Shown here piece by piece: positions 25,350 to 33,904 of a DNA stretch of 64,000 bases (position 1 is the first letter of the stretch; each line of letters begins with the position of its first letter). A program made the position numbers and the translations under genes. Source of the stretch: Thalassovita sp. (GTDB lineage: Bacteria; Pseudomonadota; Alphaproteobacteria; Rhodobacterales; Rhodobacteraceae); the NCBI RefSeq assembly GCF_963691685.1, contig NZ_OY829290.1, forward strand, positions 3,410,001 through 3,474,000, written 5' to 3'. The notes under the pieces are model-generated. The model saw only the letters and a list, made by a program, of their open reading frames with translations. It did no database searches and had not been told where the DNA came from.

Positions 25350-26171
25350 TTAAACAGCGTCAGGACCCGCTTGTTCCAGCCGCCCACCCTGGCGCACCAT
25401 CTTAACCAAGGTTGCCTTGCCCGTGCGATCATCCGTTTCGACGTAAACACCTGAAAGCGTTGCCTCCCCCAGGGCGGGGGTGAAGCGGGATTTGGGCATG
25501 CCGGTCACAAAACGGCGCATCGGTTCGGCCTTTTCCATGCCAATGACGCTGTTGTAATCGCCGCACATTCCCGCATCCGTCAGGTAGCCAGTGCCGCCGG
25601 GCAAAATCTGAGCATCGCCGGTGGGCACATGGGTGTGGGTTCCCACAACAACGCTGGCGCGCCCGTCGCAGTAATGCCCCATACCCATCTTTTCGCTGGT
25701 CGCCTCACAGTGCATATCCACCAGCGCAGCCTGAACGGCGCCGCCCAGAACATGCTGACGCAGCACTGCATCCACCGCCGAAAACGGATCGTCAAACGCC
25801 CGTTTCATAAAGACATTTCCCAGAACCTGGGTCACAAGTACCTTGCGCCCACGGCGGTCAGAAAACACCCGATGCCCCCGTCCCGGTGCGCCCTTGGCAA
25901 AGTTCAGCGGCCGCAGGATGCGCGGTTCACGTTCAATGAACTGCAGCATATCCTTTTGGTCGAAGGCATGGTCGCCAAGAGTCACGCAGTCCGCCCCTGC
26001 ATCCAGCAGAACCTTTGCATGTTCCGCCGACAAGCCCATGCCGTTGCTGGCGTTTTCGCCGTTCACCACAACAAAGTCCAACCGCCACGCGTCGCGCAGT
26101 TTCGGCAGGGTTTCGACCACAGCGCGCCGCCCCGCACGCCCCATTACATCGCCTAAGAACAATATTTTCAT
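25350..26171 (-). CDS. YmdB-like metallophosphoesterase (TIGR00282 family)
   Basis: Binuclear metal phosphodiesterase of 273 aa. Metal-binding motifs are visible in order: FLGDVMGRAGRRAV, VVNGENASNGMGLS, LGDHAFDQ, VDMHCEATSEKMGMGH and VGTHTHVPTGD. Bacillus YmdB, the best-known relative, hydrolyses 2',3'-cyclic nucleotides and influences biofilm and motility decisions; the physiological substrate here is unknown. The start coincides with a strong N-terminal motif (MKILFLGDVMGR). It heads the minus-strand run towards the DMT and SLC13 genes. Confidence 0.92.
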   Translation of the reverse strand: MKILFLGDVMGRAGRRAVVETLPKLRDAWRLDFVVVNGENASNGMGLSAEHAKVLLDAGADCVTLGDHAFDQKDMLQFIEREPRILRPLNFAKGAPGRGHRVFSDRRGRKVLVTQVLGNVFMKRAFDDPFSAVDAVLRQHVLGGAVQAALVDMHCEATSEKMGMGHYCDGRASVVVGTHTHVPTGDAQILPGGTGYLTDAGMCGDYNSVIGMEKAEPMRRFVTGMPKSRFTPALGEATLSGVYVETDDRTGKATLVKMVRQGGRLEQAGPDAV

Positions 26172-26257
26172 GCCCTCTGCCTAGGCGGCGGCGGGTGATG
26201 TGGCAAGGGGAACAAACCCGTTTCGATCATGAATAGGGCAAAATTCCTAACAGTTTG

Positions 26258-26755
26258 TTACGCACATTCGTCAGCGGCAAAAGAATACGTCGCCTCATAG
26301 CTGACCGGAAACGCTACAGAACGCGCGATAAAACAAAACTCATGAATGCGCCCGTGCAGCGCGTCAGCCGCGGCGGGATCGCTACCCGGTGCCAGCGTGA
26401 TCTCCGGCCGCAGCACCGCCGACAGGAACCGCCCTGCCCCGTTTGGTGCTGTTTCCCCCCTGCCAATCGGCGCGTCCTGATAGCCGGTGACCACAACACC
26501 TGCCTCTGATGCGAAGTGCAGGTACCACAACATGTGACAGGCTGAGAGTGCTGAAAGCAGCATATCTTCGGGATTGTGAAGCGTCGGATCACCACCAAGC
26601 ATCGGATCGTTGGAACAGTGAATGACCGGCTTGCCCGGGGTCTGGACCTGCCAGGTCCGTTCATAGGCGCGGTAGGTTTCCGTCCCCTGACCCGTGTTGC
26701 CCGTCCAAAGGATCTGGGCGGTAAAGTCGTGCTCTTTCGTGGACAAATTCGGCAT
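26258..26755 (-). CDS. OsmC/Ohr-family protein
   Basis: Peroxidase-like OsmC fold, 165 aa. The two redox cysteines are recognisable in LSALSACHMLWYLH (first) and HEFCFIARS (second), and the family pattern NPEDMLLSALSAC is intact. Members reduce organic hydroperoxides with lipoyl or thiol donors. It is divergent from a GntR regulator across a 24-bp palindrome, so it is probably controlled by that regulator. Its N-terminus (MPNLSTKEHDFTAQILWTG) is typical of the YhfA-like OsmC branch. Confidence 0.87.
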   Translation of the reverse strand: MPNLSTKEHDFTAQILWTGNTGQGTETYRAYERTWQVQTPGKPVIHCSNDPMLGGDPTLHNPEDMLLSALSACHMLWYLHFASEAGVVVTGYQDAPIGRGETAPNGAGRFLSAVLRPEITLAPGSDPAAADALHGRIHEFCFIARSVAFPVSYEATYSFAADECA

Positions 26756-26781
26756 CAGGTCCTCTGGAAGTTTTCGAATCT

Positions 26782-26805
26782 ATAATGTATACATGTATAC
26801 ATTAT
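26782..26805. promoter_or_regulatory. 24-bp perfect palindrome, GntR operator candidate
   Basis: A perfectly symmetric 24-base sequence whose left half is ATAATGTATACA; the core GTATACATGTATAC is itself symmetric. It lies between the divergent osmC-like and gntR genes, 18 bases before the gntR start. FCD-type GntR regulators often bind such ATGTATACAT-like palindromes, so an autoregulatory operator is the simplest reading. Confidence 0.8.
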
Positions 26806-26822
26806 GTAAGGAACAATGCCAA

Positions 26823-27449
26823 ATGCAGGCGCAACACATTGCTGATCAGTTAAAATCCGCCCTTCTGCGGGGTGAATTCGCGCCGGGGGCCAAACTAAAG
26901 CAGGAGGTTCTGGCCAGTCGCTTTGGCGCTAGCCGGATCCCCGTGCGGGATGCCTTTGCCCTATTGGCGCAGATGGGCCTGATCACCCTAGCCCCCAACA
27001 AAGGGGCGCATGTGATCTCAATGAGCCGGAGCGATCTGCGGGAAGCGTTTGATTTACGGGTGATGCTTGAGACGGATGCCTTGCGGCGCGCTGTTGGCAA
27101 TTTTTCCCAATCACAGTTGGCGCATCTGGAGCAGGTACAGAGGCATTCGGACATTGACGCCCATGGGCCCAATTGGGCCGAAGGGGATCGGAGGTTTCAT
27201 GCGGCCCTTTATGCCCCCAGTGGTCGACCCCGGCAGATAGCCATCATCGATCAGCTGCGGATCGCCTGTCAGATCCAAATCGCCGCCTATGGCGCATTGC
27301 CCAGCCGGACTGAGGATTGGTTGGAAGATCATAGACTTATGGTCGCAGCCGTAGCAGCCGGCGGCAGCGAAACCGCCGTTACCCATCTGGAACGCCACCT
27401 GCGGGCGGCCGAGGCACATTTGCTGGATGTGATGCCGCCTGTTGCCTAA
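26823..27449 (+). CDS. GntR-family regulator with FCD ligand domain
   Basis: 208-aa regulator: winged helix at residues about 5-65 (HIADQLKSALLRGEFAPGAK, then ASRFGASRIPVRDAFALLAQ) followed by a helical FCD domain (DLRVMLETDALRRA, FHAALYAPSGRP, LEDHRLMVAAVAAG) in which Asp/His residues usually bind a metal and a carboxylate ligand. The start at 26823 follows AAGGAA by about nine bases; an ATG at 26790 would fall inside the palindrome. It overlaps the convergent cyclo-ligase gene by four bases. Effector unknown. Confidence 0.87.
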   Translation: MQAQHIADQLKSALLRGEFAPGAKLKQEVLASRFGASRIPVRDAFALLAQMGLITLAPNKGAHVISMSRSDLREAFDLRVMLETDALRRAVGNFSQSQLAHLEQVQRHSDIDAHGPNWAEGDRRFHAALYAPSGRPRQIAIIDQLRIACQIQIAAYGALPSRTEDWLEDHRLMVAAVAAGGSETAVTHLERHLRAAEAHLLDVMPPVA

Positions 27450-28003
27450 AAGCTAAGGATTTCCGCCTCGGTCACGATCATGTCCAAGGGTTGGTCGGTG
27501 GGTTCCAACGGCAGCTCCGCCGCCTCCTGCGCGCTATAGGCAAACCCAATGGCCAGACAGCCCCCACGTTGCCGCAACCCCTCCAGCGTGCGATCATAAA
27601 AGCCGCCGCCATAGCCCAAACGATTGCCGGCCCGGTCGAAGGCAACCAGCGGGACGATCAGGATTTCCGGTTCAAAATAGTCATCCTTTTCAGGGACCTG
27701 CGCCCCAAACGGACCTTCGCGAAGCGGTCCATCCGACGACCATCGCGAAAACTTCAAGGGCTGCGCTTCACCTTGGATCACGGGCACACCGACAGGCCCG
27801 TGCGCGCAGGCCTCCTCCATCGCGGGCAGTGGGGAGATTTCTGTTCGGATCGGCATATAGCCCGCCAGTGGCACGCCGCGATAGCCCGCCAGAACCTCAC
27901 TCAGCAAACCAGCGCGTCCAACCAGCCCGGCAGTATGCGCCGCCTTGCGTCGCGCAAAGGCCGCCTTGCGGGCCTGCGCCTTAATCTCAGCCAGATCGTT
28001 CAT
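27446..28003 (-). CDS. 5-formyltetrahydrofolate cyclo-ligase
   Basis: ATP-dependent enzyme converting 5-formyl-THF to 5,10-methenyl-THF in one-carbon metabolism, 185 aa. The ATP/substrate loop appears as RLGYGGGFYDRTL and the N-terminus has the usual basic stretch KAAFARRKAAH. Its ATG overlaps the mgtE stop (ATGA), so the two are translationally coupled. Also known as YgfA/FAU1 type. RNA-regulated 6S linkage seen in other bacteria is not evident here. Confidence 0.92.
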   Translation of the reverse strand: MNDLAEIKAQARKAAFARRKAAHTAGLVGRAGLLSEVLAGYRGVPLAGYMPIRTEISPLPAMEEACAHGPVGVPVIQGEAQPLKFSRWSSDGPLREGPFGAQVPEKDDYFEPEILIVPLVAFDRAGNRLGYGGGFYDRTLEGLRQRGGCLAIGFAYSAQEAAELPLEPTDQPLDMIVTEAEILSF

Positions 28004-29433
28004 AGCAAAACCCGTGCAGCAAGCCCCAAAAAGGCAAGGAATCCAACAACATCCGTCACCGTGGTCACAAAGGGCCCCGAGGCTAGCGCCGGGTCAACGT
28101 TCAGCCGTTCCAACCCCATCGGGATCAGAATGCCCCCCAGCGCCGCCGCCACATGGGTGCCCAGCATCGCCAATCCGATCACCAGCGCCAGCATCGGCAC
28201 GCCAAACCACAGCACCGCAATGCCCGCCATGATCGCCCCAAACAATGCGCCATTGATCACACCGACCGAGACTTCCCTCAGCATCACCCGCATGGCGTTC
28301 TGCGCGGTCAGGTCGCGGGTGGCCAGCGCGCGCACCGTCACCGTCATGGTCTGGGTACCGGCATTGCCCCCCATTGAGGCCACGATGGGCATCAAAACGG
28401 CCAAAGCCACCATCTGATCAATGGTGCCTGAGAACATATCGATGACCAGCGAAGCCAGGATCGCCGTCATCAGATTCACCCCCAGCCAGACCGCCCGGCC
28501 ACGCGCGGCTGCAAGGATACTGTCAGACAAGCTGGCTTCATCCGCGACCCCGGCGAGGCGCAGGATGTCCTCTTCGTGCTCCTCATCCAGCACCGCCATC
28601 GCATCATCGATGGTGATGACACCGACCAAACGGTCGTTTTCATCCACAACGGGCGCTGAAATCAGGTGATATTGGTTAAAGGCATAGGCAACGTCGCCCT
28701 CATCTTGGGTGACGGGAATGACCTCAAACACCTCTTCCACTATGTCTTGCAATTGCACATCACGGCGCGACGACATGATCTTGCCCAGGGTCACATTGCC
28801 CTTTGGGTGCATACGCGGATCCACCAGGATCACATGGTAGAATTGTTCAGGTAACTCCTTGGCAGAGCGTAGAAAATCAATCGCCTGCCCAACCGTCCAA
28901 TGTTCTGGCGCGGCCACGGTTTCGCGCTGCATCAATCGCCCGGCCGAATGCTCCGGGTAGCTGAGCGCCTGCTCCACCGCGACGCGGTCGGCATCCTCCA
29001 GCACCTCAAGAATGGCCTCTTGCTGCGGCTCATCCAGATCCTCAACCAGATCCACCACATCGTCGGTTTCCAGATCGCGCACAGCTTCGGCCAGAACATC
29101 CGGCTGCAGCACCGCAATGATCTCTTCGCGCAGACCCTCATCCAGTTCGGACAGGATGTCCCCGTCAAATTCCTGGCCGTAAAGCTGCACCAGACGACGG
29201 CGGTCATGGGCATTCAGCTGCTCCAAAAGATCTGCAATATCAGCGGGATGCAGTGGCTCCATCAGGGTCAGCAGCTGCTGCTGATCACCACGATCTACGG
29301 TGTGCAGGATCGTCGCCACATCGCGGCGTGACAGTTCATAATCGCCTTCGGTGGTGCCATCAGGATTGCGTTGTGGCGCAATTGACGTGTCGGCGCGGTC
29401 CAGCAGGTCGATCTGATCGTGGTCTTCGCGCAT
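28000..29433 (-). CDS. mgtE: Magnesium transporter MgtE
   Basis: Mg2+ channel with cytosolic Mg sensor. Order: N-domain of MgtE superhelical repeats (residues about 30-150, HPADIADLLEQLNAHDRRRL), a CBS pair (about 155-290, MSSRRDVQLQDIVEEVFEVIP and NDRLVGVITIDDAMAVL), the plug helix and five TM helices (about 310-477) with the selectivity motif PIVASMGGNAGTQTMTV. Start at 29433 is chosen for GGAGG six bases upstream; two in-frame ATGs further out lack this. 477 aa. Coupled by a four-base overlap to the cyclo-ligase gene. Confidence 0.95.
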   Translation of the reverse strand: MREDHDQIDLLDRADTSIAPQRNPDGTTEGDYELSRRDVATILHTVDRGDQQQLLTLMEPLHPADIADLLEQLNAHDRRRLVQLYGQEFDGDILSELDEGLREEIIAVLQPDVLAEAVRDLETDDVVDLVEDLDEPQQEAILEVLEDADRVAVEQALSYPEHSAGRLMQRETVAAPEHWTVGQAIDFLRSAKELPEQFYHVILVDPRMHPKGNVTLGKIMSSRRDVQLQDIVEEVFEVIPVTQDEGDVAYAFNQYHLISAPVVDENDRLVGVITIDDAMAVLDEEHEEDILRLAGVADEASLSDSILAAARGRAVWLGVNLMTAILASLVIDMFSGTIDQMVALAVLMPIVASMGGNAGTQTMTVTVRALATRDLTAQNAMRVMLREVSVGVINGALFGAIMAGIAVLWFGVPMLALVIGLAMLGTHVAAALGGILIPMGLERLNVDPALASGPFVTTVTDVVGFLAFLGLAARVLL

Positions 29434-29617
29434 CTCTGCCTCCGCTCTCGCCTTCATCCCTCTTAACGGAGGCAGGCCAACAGGCGCAACGGGCCAGCGG
29501 CAGATTGCGGTCGAAAAACGCCCCCGTCCCACCGCGCCGCATGATTTACCTTCATCGCCTGACTGCGTAGATTACCCCTGCGCCAGTTTTCGGCGCCGCC
29601 GCCAAAGGAATCCCGCG

Positions 29618-30937
29618 ATGCAACACGCCCCCAGTGCCAACACCGACAGCCTGCTCACCGGTCAGGTGCTGCGCTTTGACAGCAATCCCTTTGAGCAGGG
29701 GCAGCAGGCGGCCAAGGTTGAACGCCGCGGCGCGGTTCTGATCCGGGATGGCAAGATTTTGGAAAGTGGGCCAGCGGAGCGTCTGGTTGAGGCGTATCCA
29801 GCCGCCCAGCGGGTGGATTATGGTGATCACCTGATCCTGCCCGGTTTTGTTGATGCCCATGTGCATTACCCGCAAACGGGCATCATCGCCAGCTGGGGCA
29901 AGCGGCTGATCGACTGGCTGAACAGCTACACCTTCCCGGAAGAGATGCGTTTTGCTGACCGCAGCTATGCCGATGAAATTGCAGAAAGGTATCTGGATCT
30001 GACGCTGTCTCATGGCACTACCACGATGGCAAGCTTCTGCACCATTCATCCCGAAAGCGTGGATGCGTTTTTCAGCGCAGCGCAACGGCGCGGGCAACGG
30101 GTGATTGCGGGCAAAACCTGTATGGATCGTGACACGGCGCCGAAAGGTCTGCGCGATAGTGCGCAATCCGCCTATGACGACAGCAAGGCCCTGCTGGACC
30201 GGTGGCACGGCGTGGACCGGCTGAGCTATGCCATCACGCCACGATTTTCACCGACCTCAACGCCGGAACAGCTGCGGGCGCTGGGGGCGCTTTGGGGGGA
30301 ACACCCTGAGGTGCTGATGCAGACCCATCTGAGTGAGCAGGTGGATGAGATTGAGTGGGTGAAATCGCTCTACCCCGGCGCGCGCGACTATCTGGACACC
30401 TATGAGGCTTATGGGTTGCTGCGTCCCGGCGGCCTATTTGGTCACGCGATCCATCTGGAACCCCGCGAACGCGATCGACTGCGCGAGGTCGATGCGGCGC
30501 TGATCCATTGCCCCACCTCAAACACCTTTATCGGCTCGGGGTTGTTTGACATGGACGGCCTCAGTCGCGCCGGCCACCGCATTGGTTTGGCAACGGATAC
30601 CGGCGGCGGTTCCAGTTTCTCCATGCTGCGCACCATGGCAACGGCTTATGAGGTGGCGCAGCTGCGACACCGCCCGCTGCATGCGGCAGAATTGCTCTAC
30701 CTGGCCACTGCCGGGTCTGCACATGCGCTGCGGATGGAGGACAAGATCGGCAATATCGCCCCGGGGATGGAGGCTGACCTGGTGGTTCTAGACCTGGCCT
30801 CAACACCCGATATTGCCCAGCGCGCCAGCCGGGCCGATGACATCTGGGAAGCGGTGTTTCCAACGCTGATGATGGGCGATGACCGCGCCATCCACAGCGT
30901 TTGGATCAACGGATCTTGCCGCAAGGTTGTTGATTAA
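29618..30937 (+). CDS. guaD: Guanine deaminase
   Basis: Zn amidohydrolase converting guanine to xanthine and ammonia. Metal ligands lie in GFVDAHVHYPQ (residues about 80-90), the later QTHLSEQVDEIEW, GHAIHLE and DTGGGSSFSML. Length 439 aa fits bacterial GuaD, and the motifs TMASFCTIHPESVDAFF and CPTSNTFIGSGLFDM are typical. It is the only plus-strand gene of the local cluster; the next genes encode two CAP lipoproteins and a related deaminase, so the region may handle purines. Confidence 0.93.
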   Translation: MQHAPSANTDSLLTGQVLRFDSNPFEQGQQAAKVERRGAVLIRDGKILESGPAERLVEAYPAAQRVDYGDHLILPGFVDAHVHYPQTGIIASWGKRLIDWLNSYTFPEEMRFADRSYADEIAERYLDLTLSHGTTTMASFCTIHPESVDAFFSAAQRRGQRVIAGKTCMDRDTAPKGLRDSAQSAYDDSKALLDRWHGVDRLSYAITPRFSPTSTPEQLRALGALWGEHPEVLMQTHLSEQVDEIEWVKSLYPGARDYLDTYEAYGLLRPGGLFGHAIHLEPRERDRLREVDAALIHCPTSNTFIGSGLFDMDGLSRAGHRIGLATDTGGGSSFSMLRTMATAYEVAQLRHRPLHAAELLYLATAGSAHALRMEDKIGNIAPGMEADLVVLDLASTPDIAQRASRADDIWEAVFPTLMMGDDRAIHSVWINGSCRKVVD

Positions 30938-31006
30938 TAGCGGAAAACTGCGCGTTTAGGTCTACGGCAAGACCGCGCCGGGTTAGACGGCACGGCCTCA
31001 GATAGG

Positions 31007-31504
31007 TCACACGCAGGAGCCTGCAAGCATCAAAACCCAGGTGTTGCCGCTACGCCCCAGGCCGTAGCGCGAGTAGGAGCCGTTCAGCATATTGCGCTGG
31101 TGGGCTGACGACTGCATCCAGGCACTAAAGACCGCCGCATTGCTGGACTGGCCCTGCGCAATATTTTCCGCGTTGGCAGACCGGCAGCCACCCGCCGCCC
31201 GCATCCGGCTGGTTGGATTGCCGCCCCCCTTTGACTGGTGCGAGAAATAGCCCCGCGACACCATATCGTTTGCATGCGCCTGCGCTGCCGCCTTCAGCGC
31301 GCTGTCTTCGCTTAGCAAGGACAGGCCGCGGCTGCCCCGCTCAGCGTTCAAAATGCCGCCAAAACCACTGCTGGCCACGGTCGGAGAGGCCGTTGCCGAA
31401 GGCGCCCCGCCAGTTGAAACACAGGCCGACAGCCCCGTGGCCAACGCCACCACGGCCCCCAGAATCAATCCGCGCGAAATCCTGTTATTCTTATCCTGCT
31501 GCAT
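31007..31504 (-). CDS. CAP-domain (SCP/PR-1) lipoprotein 1
   Basis: 165-aa secreted protein with lipobox LSAC (Cys at about residue 28) and a CAP domain. Typical CAP positions are visible: LNAERGSRGLSLL, the His/Glu core in AQAHANDMVSRGYFSHQ, GCRSANAENIAQG and SSAHQRNMLNGSYSRYGLG. CAP proteins in bacteria are of uncertain function. It is the downstream member of a tandem pair; its paralogue lies 100 bases upstream and ends in a terminator, so each has its own unit. Confidence 0.87.
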   Translation of the reverse strand: MQQDKNNRISRGLILGAVVALATGLSACVSTGGAPSATASPTVASSGFGGILNAERGSRGLSLLSEDSALKAAAQAHANDMVSRGYFSHQSKGGGNPTSRMRAAGGCRSANAENIAQGQSSNAAVFSAWMQSSAHQRNMLNGSYSRYGLGRSGNTWVLMLAGSCV

Positions 31505-31555
31505 CTTAATATTTCCCTAAAAGCCAAGAAAAACCCGCCGCAAGCGACAAAAAAA

Positions 31556-31581
31556 AGGCTACCCCGTCGCCGGGGCAGCCT
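31556..31581 (-). terminator. Terminator between the CAP genes
   Basis: Stem AGGCT-CCCCG / CGGGG-AGCCT with one mismatched pair (A/C) and a short loop; read on the minus strand it is followed by eight T residues. It ends the upstream CAP gene (stop at 31606). Confidence 0.85.
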
Positions 31582-31605
31582 GCAATCACTTTAGCGTTGT
31601 TAGGA

Positions 31606-32088
31606 TCAGACGCAGGGGCCGGCCAGCACCATCACGTAGTAGCCTCCATACTCGCCCATACCATAACGGGTATATTTCTTGCCCATCATGTTTTTGTAGT
31701 GCCCGGGTGAGCCCATCCAGGCCCAGAACACTTTCATGTCATTATTCCATTTCATCGCGATATTTTCGCTGACCGACGCGCGGCAACCGCCCGCTTCATT
31801 CACCCGCGTGACCGGGGTGCCGCCATCAGGTTCATAGTGCGAGAAGTAGTTTTTCTGTGCCATATCGCGGGCATGGGCGGCAGCGGCGCGGGCCAGTGTG
31901 GCATCTGCGCGCACCGAGCCAAGACCACGTGCAGCGCGTTCGGCATTCAAGCTCTGATGCAAGTCACCGTTGCTGGCCTGACGGCTGTTGCTGGTTGACT
32001 GATACTGGGCCGGCTCAGAGCTGACACAGGCCGACAGAAGCAAAGCGGCGGCAGCACTGACCAGGGCGGATTTTCGCAGGATTTTCAT
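31606..32088 (-). CDS. CAP-domain (SCP/PR-1) lipoprotein 2
   Basis: 160-aa lipoprotein with signal ALVSAAAALLLSAC and lipobox LSAC (Cys about residue 19). The CAP domain contains LNAERAARGLGSVRADATLA, AAAHARDMAQKNYFSHYEP, GCRASVSENIAMKW and SPGHYKNMMGKKYTRYGMG. Similar in layout to the neighbour at 31.0 kb but clearly diverged, so it is a tandem duplication of some age. The start at 32088 fits the signal peptide; a longer reading to 32274 gives no better signal. Confidence 0.87.
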   Translation of the reverse strand: MKILRKSALVSAAAALLLSACVSSEPAQYQSTSNSRQASNGDLHQSLNAERAARGLGSVRADATLARAAAAHARDMAQKNYFSHYEPDGGTPVTRVNEAGGCRASVSENIAMKWNNDMKVFWAWMGSPGHYKNMMGKKYTRYGMGEYGGYYVMVLAGPCV

Positions 32089-32429
32089 CAATTGGTCCAA
32101 TCGTCTAGGGGCGCCCTGACGGGCAGGTGTGAGTAGCAGCCCCGTGATATTGGGCAAATTTGGCCAAAAAAAGAAGCTCTGCAGGCGTCTATTGGGCCTT
32201 TCTTTAGAAGGTGTGGCACCGGCGGAAAGAGGGGGACATCCCCCCTCTAAGGCCTTTTTTATTGGGCTATTCACGTTTTGGTCGCATGACCGGGCGGGCG
32301 GTTAACCGTTTGTTTGCACTCTCACGCTAGGGTGAGTCGCAACCCCGCCCTGAAACGCCACTCACACAGTTCTCCTATAAAGGAGTATGCAAAACCGCCT
32401 TATGCCGTGCCCGAGCTGTTCGGCAGCTC
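32089..32429. other. Gap of about 341 bases between CAP and deaminase genes
   Basis: No gene. It contains an orphan hairpin, AGAGGGGG (32228-32235) pairing with CCCCCTCT (32241-32248), followed on the plus strand by AAGGCC and TTTTTT (32255-32260), which resembles a terminator without an obvious plus-strand gene. Otherwise nothing recognised. Confidence 0.5.
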
Positions 32430-33764
32430 TTACTCTGCCAATTGCAGCGCCAAAGCGCGTTGCCGTTCCAGAACCCGTGGCAAATCCAGGCTGGCGATCT
32501 GGTAGTCCCGCACGATCTGACGGCCCTCAACAAACAGGTGGCGCACTTTCTGTGGTCCCGCAAGCAGCAAAGCGGCGGGATCCCAGCTGCCGGCGCTTTC
32601 CACGCCGCGCACGTCCCAAAGAGCGATATCAGCCCGTTTACCGACGGCCAGTTGACCACAATCATTGCGCCCCAGAACCTCGGCACCGCCACGCGTGGCG
32701 ATTTCCAACGCTTCCCGCGCGCTCATGGCATCGGCGCCCCGTGCAACCCGCTGCAGCAACATTGCTTGCCGCGCCTCGGCCATCAGGTTGCCACTGTCAT
32801 TGCTGGCAGAGCCATCGACGCCCAGCCCCACCTTGACGCCCGCGTCCCGCATCGGACGCAGCGGCGCAATGCCCGAACCGAGGCGACAGTTCGAACAGGG
32901 GCAATGAGCGACACCGGTGCGTGATCGGGCAAAAAGGTCGATCTCCTCACCGTCCAGTTTCACGCAATGGGCGTGCCAGACGTCGGGACCGGTCCAGCCC
33001 AGATCCTCAGCGTATTGCCCGGGGCGACAGCCGAATTTTTCCAGCGAATAAGCGATGTCTTCGTCGTTTTCCGCCAGATGCGTATGCAACATCACCCCCT
33101 TGTCGCGCGCCAGAACAGCCGCATCGCGCATCAGCTCACGGCTGACCGAAAACGGTGAACAGGGGGCAACGCCAACGCGGCACATGGAGCCATCGGAGCT
33201 GTCATGATGGGCGTCAATCACCCGGATGCAATCCTCCAGAATGTCGGCTTCCCGCTCCACCAGGTGGTCCGGCGGCAGCCCGCCATCACTTTCGCCGATG
33301 CTCATCGCGCCGCGGGTTGGATGAAACCGCATGCCAATCTCGGCTGCTGCGGCGATGGTGTCATCCAACCGCCCGCCGTTGGGAAACAGATAAAGGTGAT
33401 CCGAACTGAGCGAACAGCCAGACAGGGCCAATTCGGCCAACCCAACCTGCGCCGAGACAAAGAAGGCCTCAGGGTCAAAACGTGACCAGATCGGATAGAG
33501 GGTCTGCAGCCAGCCAAACAACAGGGCGTCCTGACCACCGGGAACTGCGCGGGTCAGACTTTGATAGAGGTGGTGATGGGTGTTCACTAACCCGGGCGTC
33601 ACCACGCAGCCTGTGGCCTCCACCACCTCCCCCTGCACCGGCAGGTCATGGCCAATCGCCGTGATTTGCCCATCAGAAAGGTGAATATCAGCGCCGCGCA
33701 ATTCCTCACGACGGTCGTTCATCGTCAGAATATGGTCGGCATTTCGGATAGTTAGGTGAGTCAT
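32430..33764 (-). CDS. 8-oxoguanine deaminase-like (AtzB/TrzN-related) amidohydrolase
   Basis: Zn amidohydrolase, 444 aa from the second ATG. Motifs: PGLVNTHHHLYQSLTRAVPG (first metal His pair), HTHLAENDEDIAY, HAHCVKLD and the Asp in GLGVDGSASNDSGNLM. This combination is typical of 8-oxoguanine deaminases and of AtzB-like enzymes acting on triazine or purine rings; cytosine deaminase-like activity cannot be excluded. The start at 33764 omits a four-residue extension that overlaps the longer form. It lies between the CAP pair and hisN; no operon partner is evident. Confidence 0.83.
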   Translation of the reverse strand: MTHLTIRNADHILTMNDRREELRGADIHLSDGQITAIGHDLPVQGEVVEATGCVVTPGLVNTHHHLYQSLTRAVPGGQDALLFGWLQTLYPIWSRFDPEAFFVSAQVGLAELALSGCSLSSDHLYLFPNGGRLDDTIAAAAEIGMRFHPTRGAMSIGESDGGLPPDHLVEREADILEDCIRVIDAHHDSSDGSMCRVGVAPCSPFSVSRELMRDAAVLARDKGVMLHTHLAENDEDIAYSLEKFGCRPGQYAEDLGWTGPDVWHAHCVKLDGEEIDLFARSRTGVAHCPCSNCRLGSGIAPLRPMRDAGVKVGLGVDGSASNDSGNLMAEARQAMLLQRVARGADAMSAREALEIATRGGAEVLGRNDCGQLAVGKRADIALWDVRGVESAGSWDPAALLLAGPQKVRHLFVEGRQIVRDYQIASLDLPRVLERQRALALQLAE

Positions 33765-33904
33765 AGCTTGCTCCACACACGGTTTGGCCCCCTTCGGTAC
33801 GTGTGTGTGAAGCCTGCGACAGAAAGGGGCAAAGGACTCGCAGAGCTGCCCCTTTGATCGCTGAAATCCGCCGCGCGATCAAGCCCGCGTGGCGTCAGAC
33901 CAGT

